Positions 1 to 12,242 of a stretch of 64,000 nt of DNA are shown one piece after another. How positions within the stretch are numbered: the first letter of the stretch is position 1; the number at the start of each line of letters is the position of its first letter. The notes under the pieces are model-generated. The model was not told the DNA's origin. It did not search any database and saw only the letters and a list, made by a program, of their open reading frames with translations. The position numbers and the translations under genes were made by a program. This DNA comes from Rhyacichthys aspro (lineage: Eukaryota > Chordata > Actinopteri > Gobiiformes > Rhyacichthyidae): assembly GCA_036850595.1 (NCBI GenBank), contig CM072163.1, positions 3,086,595 through 3,150,594 of the forward strand, read 5' to 3'.

Positions 1-3000
1 ATTGATTGTTCTCGACATGAAAATTTCATATATTGCAAATAGAAATTCACTTGCCACAGGATAAACACAGTATTCAATATCAGAATCCAAAACATACATT
101 TACTCCAGTTACTTAAAGCAGTGCTGCATTCGTGTCATATTGGATTTTGTAAACAAGGTCGGCCGACTGGGAAAAGCTGTCTATGTCGTCTTTCTCGAGG
201 AAACAGGAGGATGAAATGTTGTTGTTTTTTGCAGGCAGTGTTACCTCCCATGTGCGACCGCAAATGTGACACAACAAAGACAACAGACAAATAGAAAACA
301 AAGCAAAAACTGCAGCCAGAGAAGAAACCTTTTCAAGAGCAGGGAGGAAATGTGCATAAAACTATAGAAAACGATCAAATTAAAAGGAAGTAATGGACAG
401 GAAAAACAGGATCAAATGTGTGAAGTCCATTCTTGTGATTATAGTTGCATTGTTACTATTTAAACTCTTTTCATTAGAAGCTTGTGATGTATAGGGCTTC
501 ATAATATATCACAAATCTATCGTTATCACAAAAATTCACTTTTTTTCTGTCAGAAAAAGTGTGTTTAACTCAAATGTACCTGGTTTAGCCCCTTTTTTCT
601 GATTTGGTTCTTAATTTAGGCAAACTGCGCACCAACTACTGCTTTAATTGACAGTCGGGCTTGCTTAGCCTTCGTAAAGATCCCAAAAAAATAAAATTAT
701 GGAAGTTTGAAAAGGCCTGAGTCAAGCAACTTCCAATTAGCCGCAAACTTGTCAAAACAAAATGGAGCGATAGAAGCAGTGGCACACAGACAAAACTTAT
801 TTTGGGAGGAAGAGTATTTCTTTTAATTACGTGCAGTACATTTCTGTTTTGGGAACTCTGATTTAGACCTGGTTTATGTTCATTAGAGATGTTTTTTTGA
901 AGTTGGCTGCATCTTTTCTGTCCATTAGCATCTCTAGCTAAGTAGGCTAACGTCTGACTGCCATGTTTGCCACTTCCCAAACTTCACAGGGCTTTCTGAA
1001 TGACATCACTATCTATTGGTCCATTATTTTATACTGTCTACTTTTACAGCATTTAAATTTGGAGCCGAACTAAGCACGAAGGCTATTCTTAGTTGTAGGT
1101 CCCTACGGCTTCACGCTAGACTTACCCTTTTCACACAAACACCTGTCACATTTTCACTAAACTTCATTTCCCAGATGGACTCAGGCCGGAAAAACATTCA
1201 ATTGTTTTGAAATGTAAGAAAGAAACGTTTAAATATCGTCTTTTCGATGAGCTCTATTCATTTCTGTGGGTTTCTGCTGCACAGTGCTCGTGATCGAACG
1301 CTTGTTTTTAAAAGAATATTCTCTGCTAACATCACATAAACCAGCGAGGAAACACGGACAGTAAATGTAATTGGAAAACCAACAGTGTGCAGCCCCAGCA
1401 TTCAGAATCATTATTGTCACTCACTCTGTTCTTCTCTTGTAACAAAGCGAAGCCATCGAGAAGCGAATTACACAATATCCACCCAGCAAAACAATGATAG
1501 CGCCAGTCAATATAGAACGCTGCGATTTCTAACACTGATTATACATTTGTATTCACACCAGAAGAGCCCAGAGTCCTTTATCAAACAACATACCTGGATC
1601 CGAACACATTTACGCCACTGAATGTATAATTTACTATCTGCAGGATCCATCCATTTCATTTTATTATCTGGTGCCAAGGTTTTGATCCGCGCATTCGTCT
1701 CATCAGAGCTCGATGATTGTAATTTCCTCCTCTATGGCCCAATCAGTCATACACCGACGGCCGTGAGCGGACTGGAGCGCCGCCGCAGATACATCCACAG
1801 CTCAAGCTCAAAGTCGGATTGTGTCGCTTCGTTTCGCAGCTCCTTATCTGATGCACGACGAGTAAAAAGGGCTAACTACAGTATATGACTGTGTCTGGGA
1901 CTGAATACTCCACAATGACTGTACAATATACCAGAATTTTATCTTAAACTGCAAATAATGCTGCAGTTTTCTATGTGCAAGACGAAGAAAAGAAGAATAA
2001 AACCTTAAAGCCTCTCCAGTTGAACATGGTGTTACTATACGGTCTCCAGTTTCATTTTATTTTTGCCGTATGCTGCGCTAAAGCGGTGTAAAACGTCTTA
2101 TTCCTGAAAGCCTTCTGTCTCTGAGCGGCGGCGTCTCTGAACTGAAGAGGAAGCAAACATGTTGGATCTTTCCGTCAAACTTTCCAGCATCTTTCAGCCA
2201 TCTGTCACCGCCAGACTCCGGGGCCGATTTAGCTCGGCTCGGGGATTGGATGGAGACAAAAACCTGGGACAAAAAAACAACAAACGATCCCATAACGGCA
2301 CCTAAAGAGAGCAGATAGTTCTGGGCTGTTTAGGTTGGACACGTTGAGAATAAACATCCAAAAAGGGCTGCTTTGTCCACATTATGAACTAAACATATCT
2401 TCTTTCTTCAATTGGAGCCAAGAACAAAGTAAATACAAGTCAAATCCATTTTTATTCACTGTTAAACCATTCTTTTGGGCCGTTCTGTCTCTTATCATCT
2501 ATGCCCCGTCCTAGCCCTGGCCTTGACCTTGTTTTCACGCCCTGGAAGTCCTTGTCTTGGCCTTGACTCTGGTTTTTGTGAGTCTTGATAATGTGGTATT
2601 GCTAATGACACTTTCAGGGCTCCAGTTGTTAAAATAACCAATAAAAATGGGCCACATCTCAAGACTTTCGCATGCATTTTGCTTGAAACTGGCTTTAGAT
2701 TAATGATAAAACCACATTTGTAACCTTTGAGTTTTGTCTGAAACACAGTCTACTGTAGTAACGGCATTAAACCTGAATGATTTAAATAAATGGCAGGATG
2801 CAGGCCATAAATAAGCCACCCCTGGAAAACTCTGTTAGAGCCACATTTGAACTTTAACCCTGTCGAGGCTGTTTTAGTGAAGCTTGTTGTAATTATGTGA
2901 AGAAAATGTCCTTGTGGGTGATTTCTGAAGAGTAGGAACTCTGAATTAACATTTGTTTTGTGGTTTTCAAGACGAAAAGCAGGAAAGATATGAATATACC

Positions 3001-4540
3001 AAGTATCCAAGTCACTTATCAGACAAAAAACACTTCTGAAACCGAAAATATCAACGTGAAATCAGCTTATGCTTGTTTTTTTGCCATCTCATCCACACAT
3101 TTCAAACCCACGTCCACGTATTTCCTTCCACTGCCTCACGTCAGAGCGCTGAAGTCTGGAGGATATAATGTCAACTTTTCAGTTCAGATATTGACAGATG
3201 CAGCTCTTTCTGAGTTGTTTTCTAAAGAGGGAGTTTTTCTAGCTTCGACCTGCAACATTTAGCCGGTCCGGCCCATTAGACAGTGACCTTCATACTAATG
3301 CCGAGCGCCGCAGCGAGCGCCGACGCAGCTAATTCACAATCCGTTCCACAGACAGAAATGCCAGTATAAACCGATGCATTTATGGATGGACTAAAATGAT
3401 TCAAAACGCTCGGATGAGAAGCCAGAAAAACCTCATTGATCTGCGCTTTCATCATATTTCTGATTAAATATGGCTTTGTGTACCATCCATAATGCACTTT
3501 TCAGTTTAAATATTTTGAACATTTGAACATGATTTGAACAAAAAACACAGAAACATAGCCTTGGATTGAATTTCGACACATTTTATCCCAAACAGAAAAA
3601 GCTGATTTAAGCTGTTACCAGTTTCTTAGGCTTAAATTCAATCTTAATAGAGACATAACTCTCTTTATACTTTTAAATCACAGCAGTTTTCTCTTTAAAA
3701 TGTGCATTAATGCTATTTGTCAACCATGACGCTTCTAATGTCAATATCTATTGAGTTTTGACTCATTTTCTGAGTAAATATAGCACTTACTTATTGATCA
3801 TACATAAAAAACTAGGCAGTATTCCACTGACATTTTCTGAAAAAGATATCATTAAAAAAACAAAATCACAAAGTGTAGAGCCACTAAATGTAGCGCCAGC
3901 ATTGGTCACAAACCTGTCAATAACCAATAATTACACAATAAAGATGAGTGGCATTCATTTTCACTGGTTTAATCTTATCTCAGTGAGTAACACATGAAGC
4001 TATACTCTTCAATGTGACCAATATTCTTTCATATAGCTTCATATTCCTGACATCAAACTGTGTCTATTAATAATTTGCAGTATATTAAATCCTTTCCTTG
4101 GGTTTAATGTAAGACTTGATATAAAAATAGACAAGCTATTGCTCAAAACTGGAGAATGTGTCTTTATGTTTTTAATAAGAAATAATAAAGCTTTATTGGT
4201 TCACCAGTTTAAGCTTATTTAAGAGATTTAAAAAAAGATATGTGTTAAAATACTTGATGTCTATTTATAAGTTCTCGTCTTGCATTGGATCTTCCTGCAT
4301 TTCATATAAAACTAGATTTTGAAAATGTGTGTCAACATCTTCTTAAACTTTTGGCAGACTGTAAAAACTGTAGATAAACTTAGTTTTTTAAAGCACAGCA
4401 GCAAATGACAAAGATTCAAGAGTCTTTTGATTCATAAACACGCTTTGCTCTTCGTATTCTAACCTAAATTAAACAAAAATGTTCAATAAATCTCATTTTC
4501 TTTCAGCATTTACCTGTAAACTACACAAGTGTCTGATGCA
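1..4540. other. GRIK2 intron 1, distal part: no gene seen
   Basis: This is AT-rich single-copy-looking sequence belonging to GRIK2 intron 1. I checked both strands for the next receptor exon (GIFE..[20 protein letters not shown]-type coding) and did not find it. The bases at 490-530 (AGGGCTTCATAATATATCAC..TATCGTTATCAC) resemble the decayed end of a small DNA transposon common in fish. CpG-bearing patches at 1690-1870 and 2090-2290 may be regulatory. Nothing else is supportable. Confidence 0.5.
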
Positions 4541-5190
4541 GAAGCAGCCCGTTGACATCTGTTGTCAACACATGAGCAGATAGTCGATGATAAAAGGATC
4601 TGAGGAACCGAAACCAGGAAGAGATAAGTGTAATTGTGGACAACAGACGCCAGACGGACAGATACGGGTCCGCGGCCTTGGCTTTGAGACTCACTGTGGT
4701 CACATCAGGCTGCGTTTAAAGGACAGTAATGAAATAATGGGACGTAATGGGAAACACAGAGTCACCGGCTTCAAAAAAACAAAAGGTGGACTGGAATTTA
4801 AACATCACATTATGGATAATCAGATTCAGAGCCATCACTTAATCAATGTAAATGATGTATATTTCTGCATAATGCAATCAAGAAGAGGAAGCATTTATAC
4901 AGATCCATACAAAAGTCTTCAACTAAAAGAAATCATGCAAATGGGGTGTGATTGCTGAACCCTTTTTTATCATCATTACGAAGCAGCGTGAAGCCCGTTT
5001 GAAACAACACGCGTCGTACTTATTAAAAGAAGAACTCGAGTGCGTTTCGAAGCCCGTTTCTTTTCTCCTCGTTTGATTTCAATGGCAGCAGCTGCTCTGC
5101 GTGATGCGAGTCATCGGCCTTGACCCGGCGCTGGAAGCTGGCGGTGGCATTAAAAATCATATGTCGCACCGCCGGGCTTCATTCACACGA
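4540..5190. promoter_or_regulatory. Unique CpG-bearing patch in GRIK2 intron 1, candidate enhancer
   Basis: The segment is complex, non-repetitive and richer in CpG than the surrounding intron. It begins with a perfect 7-bp inverted repeat, GTTGACA/TGTCAAC (4551-4557 and 4563-4569), with a 5-base loop. It also carries an open plus-strand frame (4587-4958) that shows no protein family signature. I read it as possible conserved non-coding DNA, not a gene. This is inference from composition only. Confidence 0.25.
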
Positions 5191-6690
5191 CATTAGAGAT
5201 GGAAAAAAAAACACCTGTTCCCGCACCAGATTGGGAAAAGATGTGAGATTTTGATCCGGTTTTTGCTGAAAGTCACCTCAAATTGACAACATCTTACTGC
5301 TCCGATGAAATACGCAGCGTGTATATTCAAATATTGATGAGGACAGTGTGAAAAGAGGCAGGTTTTTCTTCATAGATCGAAGAAAAAGAAGCTGCTGTAA
5401 CGTTTGGGAGAGCAACGTTATTGAGACAGAACTGTACTGATTTGAATTCACAATTTGTTGATGCATTCACTCAAATAGAAATGGACAACATCAGTTTATG
5501 TATATTTACTTTAGAAAAAGAAAAAGTGTCATTATAAGCAGCTATTACCAGTGTTATAGATTTGATATTGGTACATAGTCACTTTTATTCACTTTTTCAT
5601 GTCAAGGGTATTATTTTTGTCCACATTAAACCAAGGAAGCTTCTAATGCCTTCATTTTTTTAGTTGTTGTTAGCTCTTCACTGCAGATTAATACACAATA
5701 TGTGTTTTGTCGCCTCTTTAATCCATAAAAACAACATCTCACAACTGAAAACTTGCAAAAAAATGGAGAAAACAAGTCTTTATTTGTGACATTAGTGTGT
5801 TATTTTTACCTCCATCTTTAGTTCTGCTTTATTTTTGGATGTTTAGCTGACTTCAATCAATCACGACCCAACTATTGTATAATTCTAAAAGTAATCAATG
5901 TTGAATGTCACTACATAGATCTTCCTGGATTTACTGAACAAAAGAAATGTGTGCAAGGTCTCGTTCAATAGGAAAGCCTGAGGAAGCAAGGAATAAATGA
6001 AGAAACATACAGTAGGCCTGAATAAAAGCTGATTGTGTTACATTCAACGAGGAAGAATAGGTCCATTTGACAGAATGTGACACTGTGAGAGTCTGATATT
6101 AAAGCCACACAGCATCACAAGCTCATCACAAAACTGTAATATTTACCAATTCCTGAACAAATGAATGATCGAGGACTTTCCCCGAGTCTTTAAACGTCAA
6201 ATCAATCACAACAAGAGTTCAGCCTAAAGACTTTCATCAAAAAAACCTCCTCTGTTTTTATAAATCAATGTTCCTGACGATGATCATTACATTATTTCAA
6301 GCTCATCTGCCACTATTTAGTGTTATTTGTTTCCAGTTGCAGCATCATTGTGGATTATGTAGCTGTAATGTAGCACCGTAAGCTTTAATTGTTTATTCTT
6401 AGAGCTTATGTAAATCATGATTTAACTCGTGGATCTGTTTTGTTTGGTTTTTCTAATGTGTTCAACGAGGATGAATCTGGATTATCTGGAAATCTGGAGC
6501 AAATCATGTCTTCTCCTGTGATTATTGTGTTTGTGAATGGTCCAAAGACAAATAAAGAATAAACTCTAGAAGACAGTGAGAGTATTATATTATATTTTAG
6601 TCTGATTTTGTGTCCTGTGTTGAGTAGAAAAGGGCCACGTGTGTCTCTGGGGCCGAGGGTTTCCCACCGCTGCATTAGTCCAGGACATCT
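5190..6690. other. GRIK2 intron 1: AT-rich, nothing recognised
   Basis: The sequence is AT-rich with no splice-bounded coding segment, tandem array or transposon ends that I can identify on either strand. Confidence 0.5.
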
Positions 6691-7200
6691 CCACAGATCA
6701 CAACCTGACGTAAAATGCCTTCTTTTTAAACGTATCGTCTCCTCGATGTTTAAATCTAATGTATTTGAGCTCATCTTACAACTATCTAAAGCCTCTAAAG
6801 CAGCTATTCTTCATCTAATCCTTCTGACAATTGGAGAAATCATTCTGATCCAAGATAAATAACAAAACATAAAGCACATATATCAGTAAATAAAGTGAAA
6901 ATACACTATTAAAAACGTATTCCAATAAATAAATGTCAGAAACCTGAAGTGTAGGCACCAGTCCACTTCCACAGGGACACATCCTACACCCAATCACGAC
7001 CTGACGCTTTATTTTTAACGCATTTTGTCCTTTTCTAACATCGTTGAACCATAAAACAGCTCTTATTCCTCAAATTCACGTGGATCATGCGTTTAGTTTC
7101 ATCACAGAGCGACCCATCCCACGTCCAATCACGACCTGACACCAGTGGCTTTATTTTTGAACACACTGCATCATCGCTTCTAATGTCTTTAACAGATAAA
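6690..7200. repeat. Three diverged local repeats sharing AATCACGACCTGAC
   Basis: The motif AATCACGACCTGAC occurs at 6992-7005 and 7127-7140, with a variant (ATCACAACCTGACG) at 6697-6710. Each copy follows a CCCA/CCAC-type stretch and is followed by a CTTTTTTTAA/CTTTATTTTT segment, then CATC.TT.TAA and AAA(G)CAGCT.TT. They look like an old local triplication inside GRIK2 intron 1. Confidence 0.55.
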
Positions 7201-7599
7201 GCAGCTATTTTTCCCTCAAAGACCTTTTGGTTTTATGGACGTGACCAACCTTTGGGTCCTGACCCACACTGCAGGAAACATGGGACCATCTCAGTAAAGG
7301 ATTTCAGAATATGCTGCTCTATGTGCACATAAATCATTAAATACATTCACTATATACTCCACAGGCATCAAATCACAGCTTATATAAGAGTCAACATTGT
7401 TTTTAAACCAACCTTCTCATTTAATCCAAAAAGTCCAACAAATATTTACATTTTCTCCCAAAAGCAACAAGTTCATGGCTCCTTTAAACACACACACACC
7501 TCAGTTTCAGCCTCTACTTCAGCTATGCCACAAGTCAAGCTCGTAAACAAACTTTTCCAGCTCCAATTTTTTTTTAAAAAAAGAGAGACGGGTACTCAC

Positions 7600-7717
7600 C
7601 AAATCTCAGGACGTGTGGCATCCCATGACAATATCCCACACAGTGTAATAGCAGCAGTAGAAGCCTCAGGGTGCACCTCAATCTCGCTTTAAAACCCAAC
7701 AGGGAGGTAATCTTCAT
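7600..7717 (-). CDS. grik2: GRIK2 first coding exon (kainate receptor subunit GluK2), partial gene
   Basis: This exon encodes the start of a kainate-type ionotropic glutamate receptor subunit, a ligand-gated cation channel of excitatory synapses. Read on the minus strand, the ATG at 7717-7715 opens 39 codons plus one base. The peptide starts MKITSLLGFKARLRC, continues with a leucine-rich hydrophobic stretch typical of a signal peptide, and ends in HVLRFG at the entrance of the amino-terminal (LIVBP-like) domain. GRIK2 has the same layout, with HVLRFGG directly after its signal peptide. The exon closes TTTG|GTGAGT, a strong donor that splits the glycine codon. The frame continues 5' of the ATG, but I see no earlier ATG that belongs to the family, so I use this one. 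The second exon is not recognisable between 1 and 7599 and should lie left of the window. GRIK1 or GRIK3 fit the peptide less well, and the neighbouring ASCC3 supports GRIK2. Identity rests on a short peptide plus gene order. Confidence 0.85.
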
Positions 7718-7841
7718 GGTGCTTAGCGGGATTTCGGATAAATTCCCTGAAACGTAAGGTAGATGTATGCTGTATACTCCCCAGATTTTCTTTTCAGACA
7801 CTCTTTTTGTCGCTCTTTCTCTTTTTCTTGTCTTCAAATCC
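7718..7841 (-). other. grik2: GRIK2 5' untranslated leader joined to the coding exon
   Basis: This is the leader directly 5' of the GRIK2 ATG. A possible splice acceptor reads CACTTACAG|GGATTTG on the minus strand, with exonic sequence starting at 7841. A second possible acceptor, GACGCAG, lies about 40 bases further 5'. Both sit behind a long pyrimidine tract (minus strand, 7910-7998). If neither is used, the leader simply extends to the CpG-rich zone at 8000-8340. Confidence 0.4.
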
Positions 7842-7904
7842 CTGTAAGTGTCACGGCATGATCAGCGCGGACAGAGAGCTGCTGCGTCGTTTCCACATAT
7901 CCAT

Positions 7905-7998
7905 TTCAGGGTCCAAAAAAAGCAAAAAAAAAAAGCAAAAAAAAAAGAGAAAACAACGAAAAACAAAGATAAAGAAGCCAGGGGAAAAAAAAAAAAGC
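7905..7998 (-). repeat. Homopurine/homopyrimidine tract 5' of GRIK2
   Basis: The plus strand is almost pure A/G with A runs broken by single G or C (AAAAAAGC repeated). The minus strand is the matching pyrimidine tract. It could serve as a splice-acceptor tract for the GRIK2 coding exon or be slippage-prone low-complexity DNA. The lysine-rich plus-strand frames crossing it are artefacts of composition. Confidence 0.7.
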
Positions 7999-7999
7999 T

Positions 8000-8345
8000 T
8001 GTCCGGTTCACTGCGCCAGAAAGAAGCAGCACAACGCGTCCGATTGAGGCTTGGGGAAGGATGGAGAGGCTTTAGGAGGAGACGGCGGAGAAGGTGCTGG
8101 TGGTAGTGGGAAGGCTGGAGGGGCGTCCATGTTAAGCGTCCATTTACTGAAACATACAGAAAGAGATTGTGTGTTTTTGGAGGGATTTGGGAGTGTGGAT
8201 TGAGTAAAGAGTGAGTGGAGCCTCGTCAGTGAGAGTCCGAGCTCCTCCCGCTGCACTGCCGCACAGCATCTGACGTCGAGGCACCAGGCTACACTCAACC
8301 CGCTGCTGCCACGAGGAAAACCACCGCACGAGACCTGATTTCACA
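8000..8345 (-). promoter_or_regulatory. CpG-rich candidate promoter zone of GRIK2
   Basis: This stretch is richer in G, C and CpG than its surroundings and lies directly 5' of the GRIK2 leader. It contains TGACGTCG at 8271-8278, one base from a full CREB/ATF site, and several GGAGG/CTCC boxes. It may be an alternative GRIK2 promoter or part of an unspliced leader. No TATA element is seen on the minus strand. Confidence 0.35.
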
Positions 8346-8759
8346 CTTTATCTTCTCCTAATTCAGACGAAACATTTAAAAAAACAGAGAATTCGTGTAA
8401 CGTAAAGGTGGGCTATTCTCCGTAAACCCATCAGACTTACTCTTATGTGTCTTTACTGCGTATGAACGATGGTTATTTTCTAGTTAAACGCTTAGTAAGT
8501 TCCCAATAGGCGTTTTGATGACGTGTCTTGTGTGTGTTTGGAGCCACGACTTTGACAATGAGCCATGAATGAGCCAAATTACAAATTCAGTGTTGTATTT
8601 ACGTGTGAAAACGTGCGTAAAGTCACGTTGTAGCGTCCACTCCGTTCGTACCTTTTACTTGTGTCCACTGTTGGTAAAAGAAATGTCTTATTTGCTGCAT
8701 GGTTCCTTCATCATTGAGTCAAATGCCTGTTTTTTTTCCTCTATGTGTACATTTTAAAA

Positions 8760-9175
8760 GAATCTAAGCGTAAAAGTGGTTTTCCTTGTGTCATAACGCA
8801 TGTAATGGTGTAAACAGACGCTTTTCTCTTGAGTGTGTGTCTTGAAAATGTCCAAACGTCACTCTTTACACTCATTTTTTATGTTCCCTTTCCACATTCA
8901 GCTCCCTCTCTCACAAAACTACCCATTTGACTCATTTGCATGACATCTGAGTGGACTTTTTTCTAATTAAACCAAACCCTGTGTGTTTTTCCAGCTGCAA
9001 ATTAGCGTAAAAAGTCGTTTTGTGTTTTATAATGTAATCTACAGAATCTAAAGAACTACACAGTGCTTCTCAGACACTATTTGAAGGCTCTGTGTGTGTG
9101 TTGCCCTCATGTCCAAACGTCATTCCTCCCACTCGCTCCTTACGTGTCCCATCCACGCTCCCCTCCTTCCTCTCT
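8760..9175. repeat. Old local duplication with a period of about 240-260 bp
   Basis: AAGCGTAAAAGTGGTTTT (near 8766) recurs as TAGCGTAAAAAGTCGTTTT (near 9003), and TGTCCAAACGTCA occurs exactly at 8849-8861 and 9110-9122. Each of the latter follows a TGTGTGTG stretch and precedes a C/T-rich segment. The second copy runs up to the TATA box at 9199. Confidence 0.5.
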
Positions 9176-9198
9176 TCTGACTGGCTCCACACACTCGG

Positions 9199-9206
9199 TA
9201 TAAAAG
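9199..9206 (+). promoter_or_regulatory. TATA box (TATAAAAG) on the strand opposite GRIK2
   Basis: CGGTATAAAAGCC is a near-ideal TATA box, lying in a local CpG-bearing context with a GACTGGCTCC stretch about 20 bases before it. A start site would be expected near 9230 on the plus strand, running away from GRIK2. No coding exon follows that I can recognise. It could drive a divergent non-coding RNA or be chance. Confidence 0.35.
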
Positions 9207-9739
9207 CCAACACGCGCTGTACTCTCGTTTCAAATCGCCTTATTGCTCCGCGTTTGATCGCTCCCCACTTCTCCTTCGCCCTGCTCGGGAGTCCGTGAAG
9301 CCAAAGCTGTCAACGCGCACGACGTGATGAATAGCCCCCACGTTCACGCGGCTCTCACTGACACTCGGCTCTGTTTATTCATTTTACACTTGGATGTTAC
9401 GCACGAGGACCTCCGGTGCGTTTTAATTGGTCTCTTTTGATTATACCACTCCCTTCCGTGGACTCAAATGTGCCTTTTATGAAATGGCATTTAAACTGGA
9501 TGTACTTTGATGGATGCTTATGTGAAATGGCATTGATTTAGTGCAATATCAAAGCAGCAATGCCTTTAGTTTCTGTATAAAACGATCTAAAATCACTGCT
9601 TTTGGGTAAATAAGGCAATTTCAATTCACACCATCCAGTCCAGTTTGCAAAATTGTACCATCATTACACAGACAGGAAAGACAAAGCTGAATGTGTGGTT
9701 GGTTTTTGTGAAATAAGAGGCTATAAACCTCGAATACAA

Positions 9740-11045
9740 GTATTATTTCTCTAAAATTGGAGCAAAAACAGGATAAAGTTGCCTTTTTCCTTTAATCGAA
9801 ACTGACAAAATGGCTTCTTTACATGTACAAGGCCTAAGATTGATTGATCTAATGTAATTTAACAGTCAGATATACATTTATTGCTGACAGAGTAACATAC
9901 AAGCTTAAGTTTTCAGCTCTTATCGAAGCAAACAGTTGCAGGATCTGAAATTTGCTGACATAACACTGGAAAAGGTGTGGGCTTGTGTGTTTTAAATATA
10001 TTAATTTGTGTTTGGAAATGTCATAGATGAGGATTTACAATGACAGGCAGGATTCATACATCAGTAACCAATGTTTCCTGTCATTTTTAGCCCTGAAAAG
10101 AAACAAATCAACTTCCAAATGTGTCCAATAACACAAAATCTTCATATAAATATATCTTCACACAGACGCCAGGGTTTTCTCACACTTTTCTCACAGCTGC
10201 TCGTACGTTCACGTCTCCCTGACATAAGGACAGTATGTGCATTCATGGGCACTAATGTGAAATGACATTCATTCCGGTCAGTCTTAGTCCTGTGTGTTGA
10301 AATAATTTATGTTTCTAGAGGTCAGGCTGATTTCACGTGAAGCAGATGCAAAATAACCTTGGCTTTTTTTTCTAACTGGGTTCTTTATTCGTGATTGTTT
10401 TGATGTTTCACAGAATTCCCAGCATACATTTTTGGAGGTCACGTTGGAGCAATGCAAAAAATCTGTCTGTTCGAGGATGTAAGAAAAGGTGAAATGCCTC
10501 ATTCACATGTAAATGAATACGAGTTATTCTCTAGTGCAGTTTAATACAGGATTCAAAACAGTAGCTTTGAACAGATGAGAAGGAGAGGTCTGTAGCTTCA
10601 TGTTCAGCTGATATAAGCTCACGCCTTTAGATTCACCAATAATGCAATAAAAGAGCAGGAAAAGCATTGTTTTTGGTCATTATCTTTTAGAAAAACACAC
10701 TTCATAAAAGGTTTGATGCTTTTTCTGGAGGTCACTTTGGAAAAAAAATGCAAAATGCAAAACAACCCGGGCCTTTTCTGAATAAAGAATGATCTGAAAT
10801 GCCTTTTTCACGTGTAACAGGCTTAGACACTGCTCTGATTTAAGGCTGGTCTCAGAAAAGTAGCATCATTAAAGGCTGAACGGTGACTAGTGCTAGCGTG
10901 TACATTTACATACTCTGGGCATATGTGTGCACGGATGTGACATGGCACAAAATTGACTTGACAAAACATAAAAGCTATTTCTGGAGCAAATGCAAAACAA
11001 CTCTGCCTTTTATGAACGTGAAAATAAGAATGACAGTCCTGTAAG
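9740..11045. repeat. Decayed long-period tandem repeat (about 260-290 bp units)
   Basis: A shared word order, CTGGAGGTCAC.TTGGA..ATGCAAAA..GCCTTTT..GAAATGCCT..TTCAC.TGTAA, recurs with substitutions. The clearest copies start near 10433, 10722 and 10980; weaker ones start near 9755 and 10290. GCAAATGCAAAACAAC is the best preserved core. The array lies between the two candidate GRIK2 5' exons, so it would be intronic if the distal exon is used. Confidence 0.5.
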
Positions 11046-11102
11046 TTAAGGAGATGATGGAAAATGGCAGGTTTTTGCAGAGACCAGGGATTCCTCGGAG
11101 CT

Positions 11103-11180
11103 GGACGCGTAGGAACCATGGACAGCTCCGTGCGTAAACGCCCTGCGCCCGGACGCGTTCAGCACCACGGACAGCTCCAC
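11103..11180. repeat. 48-bp tandem duplication, GC-rich
   Basis: GGACGCGT at 11103-11110 recurs at 11151-11158, and GACAGCTCC at 11121-11129 recurs at 11170-11178. This gives two copies of a roughly 48-bp CpG-rich unit. Confidence 0.6.
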
Positions 11181-12242
11181 GACACTGCGCGCTTTTGTCA
11201 CAACAATCCTTTATTCAACTCATCTGTGACTCGAAATCCTCATTAAACTGCTCAGACTACGTTCAAAGTCAATGTGGAGCATCGGAGACGTGAAAAGATA
11301 CGATTTGTGACCACCAGCAACCAAACTTAAAAGCTTTTCCACGATGTAACAGTGTTTTATTTACAACTGGACTCTATTAGAGCGTTTTGTGAAGCTATAT
11401 GTTAAGCCTTAAACACATTTACAGATAATATTTATCCTTAGTCATGTCGTTTGTGTTTTGGATCGAGCTGAATCACAAATAGAGTTGTCTTAAAGGGTTT
11501 TAAATGACAAAAAACGTTTTAGAATTGATTTGAAGGAGTGTTAAACATCATTACGCTGCGAAAAAGCGTCTGAAAGTCCATCTTGAGCCGTGGAGCAGGC
11601 GTGAGCGCACAAAAGGACACTGTCTATGACTTACGATGAGTATATCCCACGATTTAGAGGCGATCGTACAAAGGTAAGTTTGTCCTTTAGGAGCCTAACT
11701 TGGTTTTACGCACAAGATGAAGTCCTCAAATCAAAGTCAGATCCATTTTGCTTCAGTATAAGAACAGAGTTGTATCAAAGGGGAGAATTAAGTCGTGAAA
11801 ATGCCCCTACAGGTTGAAATGGAGCACATCTGAGAGGAATGTATCAAAGAAGGAGCTGCTGTTTCTGTTAAATGCCCCTCTGTGAAAGTTAAAAGGGTTG
11901 CCCAGAGCTGACGGTAAAGTTGATTTAAAGCCAGCGTGTCCTCGTCGTCAGCTGCGCAATTAAATGCTCCTCCAGAGGAACTTAAACTGTGTCCAAAAAC
12001 GAGACGAGGAGCACGAGGAGGAGAGTGTCCAAGTAGAGGTCGTGCCAAAGACGCGGGAGGTTATACCCTGCGTAAATTAGAGGCGTTTTTGGTCATTTCT
12101 GCTGCGCGTTTTCGTCCGTAAACTCACACGTGAACTTGACAAGATGTAAGAGCGTTTCGAGTCGAGAAATGAAACGGGTTTGTGGAAATAAACCCGGTCC
12201 ACGAGGCGGAAATAATGTGGTTTCATTTGAAGAAGAGCTTAC
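11181..12242. other. CpG-bearing stretch between the candidate GRIK2 5' exons, no gene
   Basis: There is no recognisable coding sequence. The part from 11900 to 12130 is relatively CpG-rich and may belong to a broad promoter-associated zone downstream of the distal 5' exon. An open plus-strand frame at 11936-12121 has no family resemblance. Confidence 0.35.

Noticed and set aside
4587..4958. A 123-codon plus-strand frame as a novel gene in GRIK2 intron 1
   Set aside because: No domain, signal peptide or splice-bounded structure is visible, and frames of this size are expected by chance in less AT-rich intron DNA. It is kept only as part of a candidate regulatory patch.
7718..7837. A longer GRIK2 start, extending the frame 40 codons upstream of the ATG at 7717
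   Set aside because: The upstream frame is open, but the codon at 7837 is TTG, not ATG, and the extension would destroy the signal-peptide position seen in the family.
7807..8106. Lysine/arginine-rich plus-strand frames near GRIK2 as a basic protein
   Set aside because: The composition comes from an A-rich purine tract opposite the GRIK2 leader; the nominal start is not an ATG and no family pattern is present.
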